Positions 59,799-64,000 of a stretch of 64,000 bases of DNA are shown piece by piece. The notes under the pieces were generated by a model. The model saw only the letters and a list, made by a program, of their open reading frames with translations, was not told the DNA's origin and did no database searches. The position numbers and the translations under genes were made by a program. The stretch is from assembly GCA_005223085.1 (NCBI GenBank), contig NJBP01000005.1, positions 4,364 to 68,363 of the forward strand, in the 5' to 3' direction. This DNA is from Candidatus Aerophobetes bacterium Ae_b3b (GTDB lineage Bacteria > Aerophobota > Aerophobia > Aerophobales > AE-B3A). Position 1 is the first letter of the stretch. Every line of letters starts with the position of its first letter.

Positions 59799-60884
59799 AT
59801 GGCAGAGGCCGAACTAATCCTACAGCATGTGAGCAAGATTTTTGCAGAGGGTACAACAAGAGAGGTCAAGGCAGTGGACGATCTTTCTCTAGAGGTGAAG
59901 AAAGGACTTCTAGTTACGCTCCTGGGACCATCTGGATGTGGAAAAACCACCACTTTGAGAATGATTGCCGGATTTGAGTATCCTACCAGAGGAAAAATTT
60001 TTATGGGAGATAAACTCATAAATGACATTCCGCCTCAGCGTCGAGACTCAGCTATGGTTTTCCAGAGTTACGCCCTTTTTCCTCATATGACTGTATTTGA
60101 AAACGTAGCCTATGGTTTAAAGGTGAGGAGATTTTCTCGTCAGGAGATTAAGAGAAAAGTAGTCCAGGCTTTGAAATTGGTCGATCTGGAAGGTCTTGAG
60201 GACCGGCCTCCTGGACAACTTTCCGGCGGCCAACAGCAAAGGGTTGCTCTTTCCAGAGCTCTGGTGACTGAGCCAAAAGTATTATTGTTTGATGAACCCC
60301 TTTCCAATCTCGACGCTAAACTAAGGGTGAGTACCAGAGAAGAACTAAGAAGATTACAGCAGAAACTCTCTATAACCAGTATTTATGTTACCCATGATCA
60401 GGCAGAGGCTATGACCATTTCCGATGAGATAACTGTGATGAAAGATGGCCGGGTCCAGCAAATCGGATTTCCAGAGCAAATTTACCTTCATCCTGAGAAT
60501 AAATTTGTGGCTGATTTCATTGGCGAGGCCAATTTCTACCGGGGGACCATCATCAAATCACAGGATGGCCGCGTTGAGGTCAAGATGTTGGACAGGTTAA
60601 TAACTATTAATCAGGATGGGGATTTTCACCCCGGGGATGAAGTAGAGGTAGTGGTGAGACCAGAGACCGTAGATATAGTTGCCCAAGGAAAAGGCGATTT
60701 CGACGGAGTGGTAAAATTCTCCCATTATACAGGATCGGCGGCCACTTACCACCTAGAATTAAGAGGAGGGCAGAAGATGGAGGTAAAGGTACTAAACCCG
60801 CAAGAAAAAGGGCTGCTCAGAGATGAGGAGGTGGTGGGGGTAAAGCTTCATAGAAATAACATCCATCTTCTAACTGGGAAGTAA
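59799..60884 (+). CDS. ABC transporter ATP-binding protein (FbpC/PotA family)
   Basis: 361 residues. Walker [11 protein letters not shown]-loop [22 protein letters not shown], signature [15 protein letters not shown], Walker [16 protein letters not shown]-loop IYVTHDQAEA; C-terminal TOBE domain (VVVRPETVDIV, FSHYTGSAATYHLEL). It powers the importer formed with the fused permease, starting 15 bases after it. No ferric-specific feature is evident. Confidence 0.93.
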   Translation: MAEAELILQHVSKIFAEGTTREVKAVDDLSLEVKKGLLVTLLGPSGCGKTTTLRMIAGFEYPTRGKIFMGDKLINDIPPQRRDSAMVFQSYALFPHMTVFENVAYGLKVRRFSRQEIKRKVVQALKLVDLEGLEDRPPGQLSGGQQQRVALSRALVTEPKVLLFDEPLSNLDAKLRVSTREELRRLQQKLSITSIYVTHDQAEAMTISDEITVMKDGRVQQIGFPEQIYLHPENKFVADFIGEANFYRGTIIKSQDGRVEVKMLDRLITINQDGDFHPGDEVEVVVRPETVDIVAQGKGDFDGVVKFSHYTGSAATYHLELRGGQKMEVKVLNPQEKGLLRDEEVVGVKLHRNNIHLLTGK

Positions 60885-61004
60885 TTGTTTATAAGCTGAT
60901 GAACTCGACATGAAGATATTCCTCTACATGGAAAACTTTTGGAAATGATCGAGAAGGCGTTGGAAAAGATGAAGAACAAGAAATAAACGAAAGGGAGGCT
61001 ATAA

Positions 61005-62198
61005 ATGGGAAAGATGAAGACCGTTACCTTATTTGCTGACTGGGAACCAAAAAGTGATTTTAAGTTAGGCTTGAAAGATGTGGAAGGAAAGCTCACTTAC
61101 CTCGGAAGTAAGGTCTGGAAAAATCCTATCCTTAAGATAATGGAAAAGGATATCCCTGAAATTGGTCTTACTGAAGTTCTCATTAAGGTAAAAGCATGCG
61201 GTATCTGTGGCAGTGATGTTCATATGGCCCAGTCTGACAATGAGGGATATATCTGGTATCCTGGGCTTACCGCCTTTCCTTGTAGTCTGGGACACGAGTT
61301 TTCCGGAGTAGTAACTAAAGCGGGAAAGGCCGCAATTAACAAAAGAACCGGAAAAAAATATGAAGAGGGTGAACCGGTTACCTCGGAGGAGATGCTCTGG
61401 TGTGGAGCCTGCCGACCATGCGCTGATGGTTACCCTAACCACTGTGAGGCACTGCAGGAGTTGGGTTTTTCCTGTGATGGAGCCTTCGCCGAATATGTGA
61501 AGGTAGATGCGAAGTACACCTGGAGTCTGGAGGAGTTAAAGGGAAAATATTCCGGTGATCAAATATTTTTGGCCGGAAGTCTGGTCGAACCAACGTCGGT
61601 GGCCTTTAATGCCGTCATAGAACGGGGAGGTGGTATTCGTCCTGGAGATAATGTGGTTATTTTGGGTGGAGGTCCTATTGGTCTGGCAGCGGTGGCTGTT
61701 TTAAAAAGGGCAGGAGCGGCTAAGCTAATATTATCGGAACCCTCTGAGTCAAGAGCAAAGCTAGCCAAAAAGATGGGCGCCGACCATATTATTAATCCCT
61801 TAAAAGAGAACTTCACTGAATCTGTATTAAAGTTAACCAATGGTCTGGGGGCAAAATTGTATCTCGAGGCGACCGGTATTCCGGACAGGGTCTTCGGCGA
61901 CATAGAACAAACTATCTGGGAAGGAAAGCAGTTGAATAGTGTAGTGGTGATTGTGGCCAGGTCAGCTCAAAAAATTCCCCTTACCGGTGAGGTGTTTCAG
62001 GTAAGGAGAGCATCCATTGTTGGTTCTCAGGGACACTCCGGTCATGGAACCTTCCCCAGGGTTATCAGCTCTATGGCGTCAGGAATGAATATGCTTCCCT
62101 TAATTACTAAGAGAGTTACTCTAGATGAAGTTCCGGAAAATATAGTTATGCTCCAGAGTAATCGAACAGAATGTAAAATTACGGCAGTTTTGGAGTAA
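61005..62198 (+). CDS. Zinc-dependent medium-chain dehydrogenase, scyllo-inosose dehydrogenase (Thermotoga IolM)-like
   Basis: 397 residues, about 50 longer than ordinary family members because of an N-terminal extension (VTLFADWEPKSDF) and an insertion after GHEFSGVV. Catalytic zinc: CGICGSDVHM and GHE; structural zinc cysteines in WCGACRPCADGYPNHC; NAD site VVILGGGPIGLAAVAVL. The layout recalls the Thermotoga maritima inositol-pathway dehydrogenase, as I remember that protein. It oxidises a secondary alcohol of a polyol or keto-polyol. Good GGGAGG site upstream. The 120 bases before it hold only a short stop-bounded remnant-like frame. Confidence 0.72.
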   Translation: MGKMKTVTLFADWEPKSDFKLGLKDVEGKLTYLGSKVWKNPILKIMEKDIPEIGLTEVLIKVKACGICGSDVHMAQSDNEGYIWYPGLTAFPCSLGHEFSGVVTKAGKAAINKRTGKKYEEGEPVTSEEMLWCGACRPCADGYPNHCEALQELGFSCDGAFAEYVKVDAKYTWSLEELKGKYSGDQIFLAGSLVEPTSVAFNAVIERGGGIRPGDNVVILGGGPIGLAAVAVLKRAGAAKLILSEPSESRAKLAKKMGADHIINPLKENFTESVLKLTNGLGAKLYLEATGIPDRVFGDIEQTIWEGKQLNSVVVIVARSAQKIPLTGEVFQVRRASIVGSQGHSGHGTFPRVISSMASGMNMLPLITKRVTLDEVPENIVMLQSNRTECKITAVLE

Positions 62199-62251
62199 GG
62201 AAAACTGTTTTTCTGAATAGGTGTAGTTCGACGTACGAGAAAATGGGGCAG

Positions 62252-62272
62252 GGTAGCCGCAACCTTAAGGTG
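62252..62272 (+). repeat. Solitary REP-like palindrome supplying a ribosome site
   Basis: GGTAGCCGCAACCTTAAGGTG has the GGTAGCCGC head and a short ACCTTAAGGT palindrome, like the REPs in the MITEs. Its 3' arm AAGGTG lies six bases before the ATG at 62279. Confidence 0.6.
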
Positions 62273-62278
62273 ATTTAA

Positions 62279-63298
62279 ATGAAAAAGATGTTGGCAGCAG
62301 TCTTTGAAGGGGAAGGGAAACTGGCCTTAAAGGAGATTCCGGTTCCCGAGATAAAGACCGAAGATGAGGTCTTGTTAGAAGTGGAAGCAGCAGGTATTTG
62401 TGGGACAGATGTGCACATTTTGGAGGTGCCTCCTGGCCATCCAGCTACGCCGGGAACGATTCTTTCTCATGAATATGTTGGCAGGGTGCTTGATGTTGGA
62501 AAGGGAGTGACCCGGTTCAAGGCCGGTGACAGAGTAGTGGTGGACCCAAATCTTAAATGTGGAGGCTGTAGTTACTGCAAAATGGGTATGCCCAATATGT
62601 GTGAGAATATGACCACTTTGGGGATATTCATTGATGGAGGATTTGCCAGATATAACGCTGCTCCTGCCAAGGCACTTCATCCAATCTCTTCCGAGCTACC
62701 TTCAGAGCTAGCTGTTTTTGCTGAGCCCCTTTCCTGTGTGGTCAACGCTACGCAGAAGCTTCGTCTTCATCCAGGCAAATCAGTGGTAGTTCTGGGAGCA
62801 GGGCCTATCGGTCTTTTATTCACCCAAATGTTTAAGGCATCAGGAGCAGGGAAAATTTTAGTCTCTGAGATATCAGAATACCGAGCAAGATTCGCTCAAG
62901 AGAGTGGTGCAACCCGGGTTATAAACCCATTGAAGGAAGATCTAGAAGGAGTTGTAAAAGACGAGACTCCCCTTGGTGCAGATGTAGTGGTTGATGCAGT
63001 GGGTGTTTTGTTCAAAGTTGCCATGGGAATTGTACGCAGGGGCGGACAGATCCTTCTTTTTGGCCAGAATTATCAGGTAACCACTGAGATTGCCCAGAAC
63101 GACATTACCCGGAACGAGCTTGTCATACGGGGAAGTTTTATTGCTAAGTTTACCTTTCCCCCAACAATAAAGATTATTGAAAGCAGAGTTTTAAATTTAG
63201 AAAAGCTCATAACTCACAGACTTTCCTTGAGTGAGATTCACCGAGGAATAGAGGCGATGAGAAATCAGAAGGCAATTAAGGTAGTCATTACACCGTAA
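62279..63298 (+). CDS. Zinc-dependent alcohol/polyol dehydrogenase (threonine/sorbitol dehydrogenase-like)
   Basis: 339 residues. Catalytic zinc CGTDVHILEVPPGHPA and SHEYVGRV; structural zinc CGGCSYCKMGMPNMC; cofactor site VVVLGAGPIGLLFTQ followed by ISEYRARF. It oxidises or reduces a secondary hydroxyl of a sugar alcohol or sugar acid. It lacks the extra segments of the previous dehydrogenase, so the two probably act on different intermediates. Its only ribosome site comes from the REP just upstream. It is followed after 9 bases by a TIM-barrel epimerase. Confidence 0.82.
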   Translation: MKKMLAAVFEGEGKLALKEIPVPEIKTEDEVLLEVEAAGICGTDVHILEVPPGHPATPGTILSHEYVGRVLDVGKGVTRFKAGDRVVVDPNLKCGGCSYCKMGMPNMCENMTTLGIFIDGGFARYNAAPAKALHPISSELPSELAVFAEPLSCVVNATQKLRLHPGKSVVVLGAGPIGLLFTQMFKASGAGKILVSEISEYRARFAQESGATRVINPLKEDLEGVVKDETPLGADVVVDAVGVLFKVAMGIVRRGGQILLFGQNYQVTTEIAQNDITRNELVIRGSFIAKFTFPPTIKIIESRVLNLEKLITHRLSLSEIHRGIEAMRNQKAIKVVITP

Positions 63299-63307
63299 GG
63301 AAGACAA

Positions 63308-64000
63308 ATGAAAAAAAGCATAGTGGTATCAACTCCAGAGGCAAAGTTCTCTGCCCTAGCTTACAAAGAAGATTTCCGAGACAGCATTAGAAAAGTGGCC
63401 GAATTAGGTTTTGATGGGGTGGAGCTTGCCATCAGGGATCCTAAAAAGGTTGGGGGAGAGAAAATCAAAGAATTGGTGAGGCAGTATAATTTGGAAGTGC
63501 CAGCTATTGGCACCGGACAGGCCTGGGGAGAAGAAGGATTAAGCTTTTCCGATCCCCTCCCTTCGGTGAGGGAGAAAGCTATTGCCAGAATAAAAGATCA
63601 TATTGACTTTGCTGCAGAATTTTCTGCCCAGGTGATAATTGGCTTGATAAGGGGAAGGATAGAAGATCATGTAAGAGGAGAGGATGCGGAAAAATGGAGC
63701 CTGGACTGTGTGCGGGAATGCGCCGGGGTGGCCCAGAGATTGAAAGTAGGTCTTGCTCTGGAGCCCCTAAATCGTTATGAGACCAACTTTATCAACACTG
63801 TTGCCGAAGGTATTGAGTTCATTAAGAAACTCGATCTGCCTAATATGGGGATGTTGATAGACACATTCCATATGAATATTGAAGAGGTTTCCATCTACGA
63901 AAGTATCATCAAAGCTAAGGATTATATCACTCACGTCCATTTAGCCGATAGTAACCGCTGGGCTCCGGGAAGCGGACACCTTAATTTTGCTCAAGTTATC
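63308..64000 (+). CDS. Sugar epimerase/isomerase-like TIM-barrel protein (3' end outside window)
   Basis: ATG at 63308; 231 codons are visible, open to the window edge. Xylose-isomerase-like barrel of the D-tagatose-3-epimerase/IolO kind: LGFDGVELAIRDPK, GLALEPLNRYETNFINT with the metal Glu, MGMLIDTFHMNIEE (Asp, His) and HVHLADSNRWAPGSGHLNF (His, Arg region). The family epimerises keto-sugars; Thermotoga IolO acts on 5-keto-gluconate. Next to an IolM-like dehydrogenase this supports a polyol-to-uronate route. Only a few C-terminal residues (the last metal Glu) are missing. Confidence 0.82.
   Translation, partial: MKKSIVVSTPEAKFSALAYKEDFRDSIRKVAELGFDGVELAIRDPKKVGGEKIKELVRQYNLEVPAIGTGQAWGEEGLSFSDPLPSVREKAIARIKDHIDFAAEFSAQVIIGLIRGRIEDHVRGEDAEKWSLDCVRECAGVAQRLKVGLALEPLNRYETNFINTVAEGIEFIKKLDLPNMGMLIDTFHMNIEEVSIYESIIKAKDYITHVHLADSNRWAPGSGHLNFAQVI

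Noticed and set aside
60903-60986. 27-codon stop-bounded frame ending in a Lys-rich helix, before the IolM-like gene
   Set aside because: It might be the tail of a lost gene, but it has no usable start, no recognised family and too little length to support an annotation.

Overview
ORGANISM. The window looks like a diderm, anaerobic, Gram-negative-type bacterium from a poorly sampled phylum; I would not name it more precisely from sequence alone. Supporting signs are a cell-surface glycan locus with a polyprenyl-phosphate sugar transferase, flippase and ligase; a predicted outer-membrane beta-barrel; the LL-diaminopimelate aminotransferase (dapL) route to diaminopimelate; an RnfE subunit; a PPi-type phosphofructokinase; and Thermotoga-like polyol dehydrogenases. 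Base composition is moderately A+T-rich, except for one clearly G+C-rich binding-protein gene near 49-50.4 kb. LAYOUT. (1) 1-16.3 kb, all +: glycan assembly. It holds GT-C membrane glycosyltransferases, a polyprenyl-phosphate-mannose-synthase-like GT2, a perosamine-synthase-like aminotransferase, a three-repeat jelly-roll surface protein, a MurJ/Wzx flippase, an O-antigen-ligase-like protein, GT2 and GT4 transferases, heptose genes (hddC, hddA, gmhA) and a WecA/TagO-like initiating transferase. (2) 16.3-35 kb, +: a geranylgeranyl-reductase-like flavoprotein, vapBC, a Uma2 nuclease, rsmI, thpR, recA, amidase, GerMN protein, a truncated murI, a YhhQ transporter, an E2 acyltransferase, riboflavin genes ribE-ribBA-(RAYT)-ribH, prmC, mrdA-rodA and an orphan leuC. 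(3) 35-37.4 kb: two exported coiled-coil proteins, one ending in LysM. (4) 37.4-45.2 kb, all -: dapB-dapL-pdxJ-acpS-nnr-rho-rpmE and rnfE-smpB-ssrA. (5) 45.3-64 kb, +: carbohydrate or polyol uptake with three different ABC importers, TIM-barrel isomerases, PPi-PFK, a PfkB kinase and two zinc dehydrogenases. The set recalls Thermotoga-type inositol catabolism, but the substrate is inferred. NON-CODING CONTENT. The unusual material lies between genes. A structured element of about 215-250 nt sits directly upstream of both recA and mrdA. A 19-bp repeat, GTCCCGAGATATTTCTTGA, matches the 3' end of that element, recurs at transcription-unit boundaries, and in some copies supplies the -35 box of a strong promoter. 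A second conserved leader of about 110 nt precedes two unrelated ABC binding-protein operons. A MITE-like family has GTAA-type inverted ends, an exact 8-bp target duplication in one copy, and internal REP palindromes matching those that flank a RAYT transposase gene. A multi-hairpin leader precedes leuC. Each of the three ABC binding-protein genes is followed by a strong hairpin before its permease gene. The tmRNA appears to encode an atypical tag.
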